Positions 53,809-63,453 of a stretch of 64,000 nt of DNA are shown here, in pieces. Position numbers and translations under genes: made by a program. The notes under the pieces are model-generated. The model was not told the DNA's origin and searched no databases. It saw only the letters and a list, made by a program, of their open reading frames with translations. Each line of letters starts with the position of its first letter. The stretch's first letter is position 1. This DNA is from Alloascoidea africana (lineage: Eukaryota > Ascomycota > Alloascoideomycetes > Alloascoideales > Alloascoideaceae), in contig JAKTTT010000057.1 of the NCBI GenBank assembly GCA_030581615.1, positions 1 to 64,000 on the forward strand. The letters run 5' to 3'.

Positions 53809-56274
53809 TTAGCATTTATTTCCGCCCAACATATAATCGTACTTCTTTCCATATGAACCTAAAACCTCTTTCAACTCCTGGGATGTACCAGGGCTAAAGT
53901 CATCCATGTCTCCGGTATCTATTGCATCCACCAAAGTTTTTAGAATATTGATCTTTTGACGGACCGTAAATAGATCATTTCGAGAGATTGTGCTTGATAA
54001 TTGATTTTGCACGGCTGCTCTATTGGTCAAGTGTAAAAGATCAGAGTTAGAGGTTTCTGCAGATTGTGCAGCCTTTGTTTTCTGGGTATTGTTTTCTTTT
54101 TCTGATGGTTTTATCGTCATTACTGAGTAGGATTCTTGGTTTGGACTAGCTTCTCGGGACGAACAAATGGTTTGGGCTGAAATTGAATTTTTCCCCAGTG
54201 ACCCATTGGTGCTACTATACGATGATGAAGAGGAAAGGTCTGATAAAAGTCGACTCTTCTTTGGATGAGGTTGCATAGAGTATTGCAAATCACAGCTCTC
54301 ACCGCTTAGCCTCTTGGAAGGACTCAAAGGTTTTATTACGGTGTCATTCAATATATGGGGCATCGTCATACAAGCCATTTCTTGTGATGTATTTTCAGCT
54401 CGAGCACGTTCATTCGTTTCATCTCCTAGGATTTGGGCAGCTGTGCCATTGGAGATCATAGAGCTCACATCGCTCACAACTGTGTCAAACCCCATGTTGT
54501 CATTCCTATAGTTTTGAAAAGAATTCATATCAAACGATATAGGAACTGAACGAGATTTAGAACAAAGCCGAGAACTATCATGTGTTCCTGTAAAGCTTCT
54601 TTGAGTATTTGATACATCTGGAGTCATAGACGGTAGTCCAGTACTTTCGGCATTACCTGGAATGGAATTGTTTGAGTATTCTAGATAGCTGAAGGAAAGC
54701 AAATCAGCAAGGTCGTTCCTGCTTGAGAGGCCTAGATTACTATCGCTGTCCGCCGAAGTTATTGAAAGAATTGATTCAACGTTTGTTTCTAGTTGGTCCT
54801 GTGATCCACCGCCATGATCCAAATTCAACTTGGGATCAGAGTCCAGGGATGTACGCCTAGCAGGAGGAGCTGGCTTCGGTAGATACCCTTTCATTACTAT
54901 TCCGTTTTCATTACTATTCAAAGATGGATGAAAAGTTGTAAACGCTGCGCCAGGCTCAAACTCTTCTACAGTGCATACCCGGATTAGCTCCTCCATAGTC
55001 GAGAACAGTTTAGTCTTCCTCTCTTCTACTAAACTCAATAATTCGTTCACATGTAGGGCGTCGTGTTTCTTACATTTTGCAATTATTCGTGACAGTTTTT
55101 CTTTGCTGGACTTTTCAGTTTCTTGAGTTGACGACGAAGGTGATGACGATTTGCTGTTTTGTAAGCTTTCAATTATTCCTGTGTACTTCCAACTATTCAA
55201 GATTTTCTTTGGAGACAGTTCCATCCAGCTCATTTTGATCCATTCAATTGACTGGAGCAAAGAAACGTCGTAGTTCGGTGATGAGTATCTCAACGCCGAT
55301 TCGTACTGATGTATCCGATACAAACATCTAAACTCGTCCAATAGTCCCCAGCTCATGGGAAGGAAAGACGAAGCCGCAGATGTGTAGATAAGTTTTGTGT
55401 TTGTCAATTTGGTATTAACACAGCGATGATTTACAGAGTCGTCTACCACGATCGTTATCTTCCGGTTGTTTGCAGCCAGCATCTTTTTGTCCAGCATTGC
55501 TAGCCAGTTGTAGAATATTGTTGAGGTTAAAACGCCACTCTGGTTGCTCTTATAGCTCACTCCAAAGCGAGTTCCTATCCTTTGGCTAGATCTTCCACCA
55601 AAGCAATGCATGTTCTCATATTTCCCGATGATCAATGGATCTAGCTTTTCGGATCCATCAACGTTTGTACCAAGCAAGACCGTAAGTGACTCGTGCTTTG
55701 ACTGGTCTTTGGACCGCAGTAAAGGATGAGAATAGCATAGATTTACTTCGTCCATTGTGAAAATGTCTTCAGCTCTTGTATCTCTCAAAACTGTCTTCAG
55801 CTTTTCCCTCTCGTTAAAACTCCAAATCTTTTTTGGCTTCCGAGCTTGACTCTCGAGATCTTGAGCGTGGAAGCCATGTCTCGAAAGAAAACTCAAGCAC
55901 CATCGTTTTGAGAAATTGCCATCTCCAACTTTATCACCCTTAGGCAATTTGCGCCAAATACAGGAGGCGGCATTTTGGATTGTTTCCTGTGTAATTGGGG
56001 TTCCTTCCCAAGCCGACTGAGCAATCCACTCAAGTAAAACTTTGTGTAATAGCGGATTTTTCACTTTTCTTCGTCTTTTAGACCCCAATTCGTGATCTTT
56101 TGAAGCAATAAGGTCATTTTTGCTCGCAAGAATCCGGGACACGGTCGTCTGGGAAGGCGAAGTATGGCATGAGTAGTGTTGTTTCATCCATTTTGCAAGA
56201 TCCGATTGTGTCATTTCTGGATTTGCTTCTGCCTTCATGCAGAGCTCTATCTTCTGCTCAAGCGTATAAGACAT
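53809..56274 (-). CDS. PDC2: Pdc2-like transcription factor derived from a CENP-B/pogo-type transposase
   Basis: 821 residues. It matches S. cerevisiae Pdc2 in layout: N-terminal psq-type HTH (about 1-55; TQSDLAKWMKQHYSC, TTVSRILASK), a CENP-B-type second HTH (about 65-140; LHKVLLEWIAQSAWEGTPIT, NGFSKRW-like GNFSKRWCLSFLSRHG), and a DDE-like domain (about 145-345) with FTMDEVNL, TNVDGSEKLDPLIIGKY, FYNWLAMLDKKM and VVDDSVNHR. The third acidic motif, usually QPMDxG in pogo transposases, is SFLPMSWGLLDEF here, so catalysis is unlikely. The C-terminal half is Ser/Asn-rich, as an activation domain. Pdc2 activates pyruvate decarboxylase and thiamine genes. It is a host gene, not a mobile element: intact frame, no terminal repeats seen. 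Confidence 0.9.
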   Translation of the reverse strand: MSYTLEQKIELCMKAEANPEMTQSDLAKWMKQHYSCHTSPSQTTVSRILASKNDLIASKDHELGSKRRRKVKNPLLHKVLLEWIAQSAWEGTPITQETIQNAASCIWRKLPKGDKVGDGNFSKRWCLSFLSRHGFHAQDLESQARKPKKIWSFNEREKLKTVLRDTRAEDIFTMDEVNLCYSHPLLRSKDQSKHESLTVLLGTNVDGSEKLDPLIIGKYENMHCFGGRSSQRIGTRFGVSYKSNQSGVLTSTIFYNWLAMLDKKMLAANNRKITIVVDDSVNHRCVNTKLTNTKLIYTSAASSFLPMSWGLLDEFRCLYRIHQYESALRYSSPNYDVSLLQSIEWIKMSWMELSPKKILNSWKYTGIIESLQNSKSSSPSSSTQETEKSSKEKLSRIIAKCKKHDALHVNELLSLVEERKTKLFSTMEELIRVCTVEEFEPGAAFTTFHPSLNSNENGIVMKGYLPKPAPPARRTSLDSDPKLNLDHGGGSQDQLETNVESILSITSADSDSNLGLSSRNDLADLLSFSYLEYSNNSIPGNAESTGLPSMTPDVSNTQRSFTGTHDSSRLCSKSRSVPISFDMNSFQNYRNDNMGFDTVVSDVSSMISNGTAAQILGDETNERARAENTSQEMACMTMPHILNDTVIKPLSPSKRLSGESCDLQYSMQPHPKKSRLLSDLSSSSSYSSTNGSLGKNSISAQTICSSREASPNQESYSVMTIKPSEKENNTQKTKAAQSAETSNSDLLHLTNRAAVQNQLSSTISRNDLFTVRQKINILKTLVDAIDTGDMDDFSPGTSQELKEVLGSYGKKYDYMLGGNKC

Positions 56275-56733
56275 TTTCTTCTCGTCATTGGCATTGCGCC
56301 GCTAGAAGAGCACCTGATACTCTTCTTCTTGGACATGTAATGCCAAAACTCTCCTTTATGGCCTCAGATCCTTTGGTGAAGCAGGGTAAATCGAGGTTGG
56401 ATGATTACAGATGGAATTATGATACCTTAGGAAAGATAAAACAATGCTTATCTTTTGAAAATAGCAGCCACCTTGAATCTCATGCCATATACTCTCGCTG
56501 CTGCTACTCAATTCTCCTGGACAAAAGTCACTTTTCGGCACCCCAGATCCACTTTCTTCCCTCTAATCCAGCATCAACATGATATCACGTGATCTAATTT
56601 GGTACCACTCTGTGTTCAACAGCCCTTTACTGCTCCCATCGAGTCTGTGAACCTCCACAATAAACGAATCGTTAAGAATGGTAGGGAGTTTATAGTCGGA
56701 AGTCATCGAAAAGTGATCATTGTGAACTAATTT
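56275..56733. promoter_or_regulatory. Divergent PDC2/TVP23 promoter with TCACGTGA
   Basis: 459 bases between divergent genes. A perfect TCACGTGA palindrome (56585-56592) lies about 150 bases before the TVP23 ATG, the sequence favoured by Cbf1. Frames crossing this stretch on either strand (56169-56582 plus, 56563-56823 minus) overlap real genes antisense. Confidence 0.55.
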
Positions 56734-57629
56734 ATGGTACAGTCCACCCCAAGCAATTTGGAGCAGGGCGGCGCTGGTGAGCAGCCTCGTACGCTTCTCC
56801 AAAGGCTTAAAGAGTCTTCCCATCCCGTTGCAGTTCTCTTTTTCCTATTTTTCAGATTTGGTATGCGATGAGATGTAGCTTCCTGTTTATTATCAATAAT
56901 TTACAGGGCATTTTTGTTAACGTATCTAGGACCATTACTTGCTTATCTCTTTGGACTGTTTTTCACCTCAAACTTGTATGTTCCAGGCACTGCTTGAAGT
57001 TGCAGAAACGCCACGTAACTGCTTGACATCAAACAAAAAGGTTTTCTAACGGCAATAAAAAACATAGCATCTTGGTGTTCATTATTGTTGTTCTTCTACT
57101 AGCTGGTGATTTTTGGAATACCAAGAACGTGTCTGGCCGTTTGCTCGTTGGGTTAAGATGGTGGAATGAAACATCACAAGAAGGAGAGAGCATATGGGTA
57201 TTCGAAACTGTAGATGTGAGTGTTTTAAGATCTTAAACAGAATTGGCATTGCAACGAGGCAAATTGAAGACTGACCATGAAATTGAAATAGCCACAACGG
57301 TATATCAATCCCATCGATTCAAAAGTATTTTGGTTCCTGGTTTATGCGTCTCCAGCGTTTTGGATTGCCCTTGGAATCATCGCCATTCTTAAATTCGAGT
57401 TCTTATCTGTATGTGAATCTTCTCCGTCGCTAAACGATTTTCATACTAACGTATTTAGCTACTGTTGGTCGTCATGGCCATAGCCTTGACAATGACAAAC
57501 GCAATGGCGTTCACAAAATGCGACAAGTTTGGAAAGGCAAATTCAATTGCAGGGAATGTTATGGGTGGAATATCTGGTGGTTTATTAGGCGGAGTCTTTG
57601 GTAAACTATTACCATCGAGATTCTTTTAA
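56734..57629 (+). CDS. TVP23: Golgi membrane protein Tvp23, five exons
   Basis: Exons 56734-56860, 56930-56975, 57068-57215, 57292-57408 and 57459-57629; introns of 69, 92, 76 and 50 nt with donors GTATGC, GTATGT, GTGAGT, GTATGT and acceptors TCTAG, CATAG, AATAG, TTTAG; branch-like TAAC in introns 1, 2 and 4. All phases join, giving 202 residues (S. cerevisiae Tvp23 is 199). The product reads [11 protein letters not shown], then [59 protein letters not shown], and [18 protein letters not shown], which is the FAM18/TVP23 family from end to end, with four TM helices. It is a late-Golgi vesicle protein acting with Yip4/Yip5-type partners. No single exon exceeds 60 codons, so the gene is invisible to simple ORF scans. 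Confidence 0.93.
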
Positions 57630-58630
57630 CATCACCAAAGCATCTTAAGAAAAAGGATTTTGAGTATTGGTTAATGACATCAGGAAGTTGGGGTATCTGG
57701 CACTTTACGAGGCTATATGGTACGTACATTACGTTACTTGGGGATAGATTTTAGACCGTCAGTAAAGAATCGCGTTTCAGGGACAAAACTTCTTTTGGTT
57801 CACTAAGATTATTACTGTTTGATATGCCATGCCATTATGTTTTGTTCCATGGGATTGCTCGCCATGGTTTGATAATCTGTGTAATTGATGTATAGTAACT
57901 TGTTTAAATGAGAACCTGGGTGACAGTTGCCACATTCCAAAAGTTTATCAATTAAGATTTCTACATAGTCTCCAATATAGCCTATGGGTGAAAAATGTAT
58001 TTGGTGGGAATAAAAGGCTAAAACTTCCGGGCTTGAGAGGCTTAAATTGTCATGCTCTTATCTGTACATTACATTCGTGTTAAATCCTGTTCTATTAAGT
58101 TATTGAGCCTAGTTCATTTCTCTGACAGTTAATCCGACTGCAAAGGAGCAAACTATTCAGAGCAATTAGATTTTTCGCTCCGTCTATATGGGCGGATTAA
58201 TTATTTGTTCTCTAGATACGGGCGCACACGTACAGTGTATGCATACTATCCTTATTCGGCTAGCTCGCTGATCTCAAAATTCGTCTAATCTACTACTACG
58301 AAGTACTTCTCGGTTCGGTACTTTATCGTGAGGTTTCTGTTCAAGCATGCCAGTTAGTTGGCAGAAAACACCTGAAAAATATTAATTATTGCTCCTGTTA
58401 TCTTCTCCCACAATCCAAACGAGGGATTCTTATCCGATAATCATTGTGAGATAGAGATAACAGCCATCCAAAGCCAGCATAAACAGATAAGGAAAACACA
58501 CTAATTTATCGTTTAGTTAGAAATTGCGATATTTTAAATTTATAGCTCTTTCTTTCCCTCAATTTTTTTTTACTACTGCGACGGCATTGTATTCCGGTCA
58601 TTATACCACGAGAGACTACAAAATCACTAA
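57630..58630. other. Upstream region of the GABA-type permease gene
   Basis: 1.0 kb, no gene recognised. The last 250 bases contain five GATA motifs (listed separately). Confidence 0.55.
58398..58501. promoter_or_regulatory. Cluster of GATA sites upstream of the permease
   Basis: TTATC at 58398-58402, CTTATC at 58429-58434, GATAA at 58436-58440, GATAA at 58456-58460 and GATAAG at 58496-58501: five sites in about 105 bases, 130-230 bases before the ATG. GATA factors (Gln3, Gat1, Dal80) control nitrogen catabolite repression, and UGA4 is a classic target in S. cerevisiae. Confidence 0.65.
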
Positions 58631-60223
58631 ATGACAAAGGAAAAGGACATCGAAAAAACATTCCCCGTGGCATTAGACGTTAGGGAGGTATATCCTATAA
58701 AGTCAATAATTGATGCAAAAGCAGCAGTCGATGATACAGAGCTGCTCGCAGAGATAGGGTACAGACCTGAGTTGAGACGCCGATTCTCAACCATCCAGGT
58801 TTTCGGTGTCGCCTTTTCAATTATGGGCTTGCTTCCCTCTATTGGTTCTACTTTGGGTCTTGCACTTTGTGCCGGACCTGCAGGGATGGGATGGGCTTGG
58901 CTTCTGTCTGGTCTCTTCATCTTGATCGTCGGGATCTCAATGTCCGAGCTGGGGTCTGCTATTCCCACAAGTGGAGGTCTTTACTACTGGACTTACCACT
59001 ATTCTCCTGAGAAGCTCAAAGTGCCACTGTCTTTCATGGTTGGATATTCCAACAGTTTGGGGTTAATCGGCGGCTTCTGTTCTATCAATTATGGACTTTC
59101 AACCATGATAATGTCCACAATTCTTTTGGAAAACCCAGATTACGAAAGTACAAGGGCAAAGATTTATGGAATTTTTGTTGGCTGCATTGCACTTCAAGTT
59201 GTTGTCACTTCTTTGGCATCGGGATTTGTGGCCAGACTCCAGACAACCTCTATTATTGCCAATGTACTATTAGTGATTATTTTCATCATCGCTCTTCCAG
59301 CTGGCACAAAAACAAGAAATGATGCCAAATTTATTTTTGCTACAATTGACAATTTCTCAGATTGGCCGACGGGATGGCAATTCATGCTTTCTTGGATGCC
59401 TGCAGTTTGGACAATTCTAGCGTTTGACTCTTGTATTCATATGGCCGAGGAGGCGAAAAATGCTGCAAGGTCTGTTCCTATTGGAATCATTGGCGCAATC
59501 ACGACCTGTTGGATCCTGGGTTTTGTAATAATGGTTGTGATTGCCGCTTGTATCTCGCCTGATCTGGAAAGCGTTCTGAATAGTCCGCTCGGCCAGCCAT
59601 TAGCACAAGTTCTTTATGATAGCCTTGGTCAAAAATGGACGCTTGCAATGATGATACTAATTAGTATATGCCAGTTTTTAATGGGAGCTTCAACATTGAC
59701 GGCGCTTTCAAGACAAATTTGGGCATTTTCAAGAGATCGTGGCTTACCTTTCTCATCCTGGATCCGAGTCGTCAACCAAAAATTTAAGGTGCCGCTTCGA
59801 GCAATACAGTTTACTGCCGGGATGGCAAGTGTCGTGGGTCTTCTCTGTCTCGTTAACGATGTTGCGACAAATGCCCTCTTCTCTCTAGCTGTTGCCGGCA
59901 ATTATCTTGCATGGGGAACTCCTGTCCTGCTACGAATGACATGTGCTTATAAGACTTTCACTCCTGGCCCTTTTTATTTAGGAAAGCGGTTATCTTTCAT
60001 CGTGAATTGGACCACAATTTTATTTATCTCATTTACTCTGGTTTTATGCATGTTTCCTGCCAGCACCACCGTTGACAAAGATACAATGAACTACACTGTA
60101 GTCATTAACTGTGGAATGTGGATTTGTGCACTTGCTTACTATTTTGCCTACGCCCACAAGGTATACCATGGACCAGTGAAGACTGTGTTGGAGAGCCCAG
60201 AGGATGCTGCTTCATCAAATTAA
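58631..60223 (+). CDS. GABA/amino-acid permease (Uga4-like, APC superfamily)
   Basis: 530 residues with about 12 TM helices. The protein follows the Uga4/Hnm1/Bio5-type amino acid-choline transporter family: GYRPELRRRFSTIQVFGVAFSIMGLLPS, then GPAGMGWAWLL, IPTSGGLYYWTYHYSPEK (the family signature in TM3 region), and DSCIHMAEEAKNAARSVPIGI, very close to Uga4. Tail FAYAHKVYHGPVKTV. Uga4 imports GABA and delta-aminolevulinate at the plasma membrane or vacuole; substrates here could also be choline, biotin precursor or another amino acid. Clustered GATA sites upstream support nitrogen control. Complete, with no intron. Confidence 0.9.
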   Translation: MTKEKDIEKTFPVALDVREVYPIKSIIDAKAAVDDTELLAEIGYRPELRRRFSTIQVFGVAFSIMGLLPSIGSTLGLALCAGPAGMGWAWLLSGLFILIVGISMSELGSAIPTSGGLYYWTYHYSPEKLKVPLSFMVGYSNSLGLIGGFCSINYGLSTMIMSTILLENPDYESTRAKIYGIFVGCIALQVVVTSLASGFVARLQTTSIIANVLLVIIFIIALPAGTKTRNDAKFIFATIDNFSDWPTGWQFMLSWMPAVWTILAFDSCIHMAEEAKNAARSVPIGIIGAITTCWILGFVIMVVIAACISPDLESVLNSPLGQPLAQVLYDSLGQKWTLAMMILISICQFLMGASTLTALSRQIWAFSRDRGLPFSSWIRVVNQKFKVPLRAIQFTAGMASVVGLLCLVNDVATNALFSLAVAGNYLAWGTPVLLRMTCAYKTFTPGPFYLGKRLSFIVNWTTILFISFTLVLCMFPASTTVDKDTMNYTVVINCGMWICALAYYFAYAHKVYHGPVKTVLESPEDAASSN

Positions 60224-60449
60224 TCTTTTGGAGAATTGTTTTCATTTAATTAATGGCTAGTGTTATCATCATGTACTTCGATTTAGAATGAAACTTTAAC
60301 AATTGTTTCAGATTGAGTTGTTCATACAAATATATGAAATTCATTTGCAATTTACTACATGCTTATAATGAAAAATAGAAAACCTTGAAAAGAATTGTTA
60401 AGATTAATTATGCAATTGAACATTCCAAAAATGAAGAAAAGAATACACA
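60224..60449. other. Convergent 3' spacer, permease and COG3
   Basis: 226 bases, AT-rich, two converging terminators. Confidence 0.6.
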
Positions 60450-63400
60450 TCAGGAACCTTGAATATTGCCTCCACTACTACTACTTGTGCTGGATTCAAC
60501 ATCATCATCAGACCCGCCAAGGTTGAATTTTGTTTTCGTTGTTGGCGAAGTCGTCATTGTGTCCTGTCCTAATTCACTCTCATCGACATTCTCCAAGTTC
60601 CCAATACTTTCAAGTGACCTCCTCCGTTGCATCTTACTGGTCAAGTCACCAAGCCAGGCAACAAGTGCGTCGACTTCCATGACATCATTCACCTTCTTTC
60701 CCTGTTTCACCTGCTTCATGACGTTTTGATAGTACACTTCGTATGCCTGTATGACCATCTCTTTTATTGCATCAATTAAAATGTCAACAACTCCGACATC
60801 TTCGATGTATCCCTCGATTTGCTTCCTGATGCGTGGAAATTCTTCGCTTATATCCCTACATAGCTGGCGCGTCTTCAGATCCACATCTTCTGCAGCACTC
60901 TTTTGATCAGAAATTGCTTCGACGACTTTTTTAACCGAATCTTCTGTAAATTCGTGGATCACATTTCGTAGCTTTATCTGCAACTCCACTTTTGCGTCCA
61001 GCATATTCTTAACAACCTTGGGAACACTCTCTATTGCCAGTTTGAAAAGTCCTTCGGAGTTGAATGCTTTTCTCCTATCTGTTCGAAGCTTATTGATAAC
61101 CTCTGCGATGCCACTAAAGTCAAAAGTGACCTCCTCTCGGGGAACATATTGAATATCAAAACTTTGAATCTGGTCCTTTAGCACAATGATATGCTTTATG
61201 TAGAAAAGCTCACCATCTGTTTTTCCAACACGAGAAACAGCCAGATTGTAAGCTGTATCCAGACTTTCAATACAAACATGGACAATGTAATGTGCCAGAT
61301 CGTCAAACACAGATGAGTTCACCAGTTGGTAAATCTTGGAAAGAAGTGATAAAGCACGACCCAAGGGCACGTACCATTTGGCAAACAGTTCGCCTGTTAC
61401 ATCTTTGACATTCATTTTTGACCCCTTCTTTGAGCTTAAGCTGGTGCTCACATCTACCTGACCCTCGATCGGATCTGTGGTCGATTCGTTTGCCTTTTTA
61501 CGACGCCCTGAAAGTTGCAAGTCTTCTAGAGTTGGGGTATACTTGGAAATATTGTCCTCAACGTACGTTTGAACTCTGAAAACCAGCCGTGATTGAACAT
61601 CTTGTAAAATGGGAAGGAATAGATCACCAAATTGAACTTTTGGTTTATCTATTTCTCTCTCCAAATATCGTCCTTGGGTATAGATATCCTGTTCAGTTCC
61701 ATAAATATTGTTCACGTCACCATTATCTTCATAGTCTTCCTCGTCATCATCTTCTTCTTCTTCTTCATCTTCTTCTTGTTGGAAGTAATTCTGCAAAACA
61801 GTAATTAACTCGCAAAGCGCATCTATATCCGTTTCCCTAATAATCTTGTTTCTCAAGTGTGTATAGAGTAGAGAATCGCAAAGTTGGCCTAGCCAGAGCT
61901 GCAGCTCATCTAAACCAACTGGGAAGACCTTTAAAAATAGATCCAGCTCATCATTGCATATCTTTGTGAAATAGGCAATATCACGTTGTGACAACTTGAC
62001 AATGCTGTCTTCAGAAGTAGCAACTGAGCCGGCAAAAGATTTTTCAACAAGTGGACTTAAAAGTTTGGTCCGTATTCCAAAATAGCAATGGAGACACTCA
62101 TCGAGAAGACCTCTGTATTCACCTTCTTCCCCTTCGCCGCATCTTTTAGAAATTTCTCCTATTAATGACTGAAGTAATTCCGCATCCGAGGCAAATTTTG
62201 CATAGAGAATGGCTGAAACGGTGGCATCACTAATCGATACATTTGGATTTTGCTCAAGCCTATCGATGACCCTTTTTGAGAGGTCTGTTTGGATATCTCT
62301 CAGTTGATTAACCACATAGTTTCGAATAAGACTCAGTGCCCGTGTCATACATTGCCTAAACTTCATTTCGTAAAGATCTATATCTCGAATTTCTCTATTC
62401 ACTTTGACAAACTCAAGACATTCATCCAACTTCACGAGTGTCTTTAGGAAAGAACTCGTCTTGACAAGGTTTGAACCAGGCGCATTCAAAACTCGTGAGA
62501 TGCTTTCTAAAGAGTTGAAATAAGCTAAATTCTGGAACACGTTCTCGTGTAGTTCTCGAAGTCTATCTCGTTCAAAAATTATTGCGTCAGAGGTATCTTG
62601 GAATTCTGAGGTATCCTTTGCAACAAGGTCGAATTTCAACGAGAGCGTTTGCAAAATATCTAATATTTGAGAAGAATCTTGCAGAAGTTTATCACAGAGG
62701 TGTACATTTGTCAAGCAGGAGTCTCGAAACTCGCGAAACTCCAAGTTTTCTAGATTCTGATAGGCCTCCAAATGAGAAATACCCAACTCGCCTTTTTCAC
62801 CTGTTGCACTGTCTAGCGTGTCCCACCATATATCGTTTCCCATGTCGGTGTAATCTAAAAGCAAGGAATAGTCAGGGATATCCTCAAACTCTTGTCGTAT
62901 ATCTAAATCTAATCGTTGTCTCTCTTTCTCTGTGAATGGGTAAAGCAATGAGAATTCTTCCTCCAGCTCCTCCTCTTGTTGATGTGATATGGGTACTATC
63001 GGCCTGAAATTAGTGCACGAGTTGGCCCTTCTTCTTCTCGTTCGTCTTGCCTCCCAGGAATTACCGGTCCCGTTTATCCCTTCTTGTCTGTTGTGCTCAC
63101 CACCACTGAGTTCTTTCAAATCAACATGCCTCTACATAATCTTTCATTAGCTCTATTTAGTCCAGCAAAAGCCACATCCACATGAACCAATTGTAGCATA
63201 TACAACCACTTACCTGGCGAATAGGAGATGCATTCAACGCAATATCCTTTAGGATTGAGTTCCTCCTCGAGTGTCCTATAGCATCATTGGCCCCTCCTCC
63301 TACTACTGTACCATAGTCTGTATTTAAATGGAGGTCAGCTCTTGGATCCTTACCAAGATGAGTGTTCTGTTTTGGTGCTTGCTGTTGCTGCTGATACTTG

Positions 63401-63453
63401 GACTGTGATAAAAAGGGATTTGAAGTTGTTTCATATGCCCAGTCATCGTACAT
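60450..63453 (-). CDS. COG3: Conserved oligomeric Golgi complex subunit 3 (Cog3/Sec34), one intron
   Basis: Exons 63214-63453 and 60450-63131; intron 63132-63213 (82 nt; donor GTAAGT, acceptor TATGTAG). The junction reads SPIRQ then RHVDLKELSGG. The spliced protein is 973 residues from the ATG at 63453 (S. cerevisiae Cog3 is 801); the frame is open further upstream, so an earlier ATG (MGGIYNHPPG) cannot be excluded. The N-terminal Sec34 region holds LCDKLLQDSSQILDILQTLS, ENVFQNLAYFNSLESISRVL, LDECLEFVKVNREIRDIDLY and RQCMTRALSLIRNYV, diagnostic for Cog3. An acidic run (DEEEEEDDDEEDYED) lies in the middle and the C-terminus is Ser-rich. COG tethers retrograde intra-Golgi vesicles. Confidence 0.92.

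Noticed and set aside
53809-56274. Transposase annotation for the HTH/DDE-like gene
   Set aside because: Layout and altered third acidic motif match host transcription factor Pdc2; no terminal inverted repeats were seen.
56563-56823. 86-codon minus-strand frame starting [12 protein letters not shown]
   Set aside because: Antisense to TVP23 exon 1, which is well supported; no known family.
57082-57297. 71-codon minus-strand frame
   Set aside because: Antisense to TVP23 exon 3 and intron 3.
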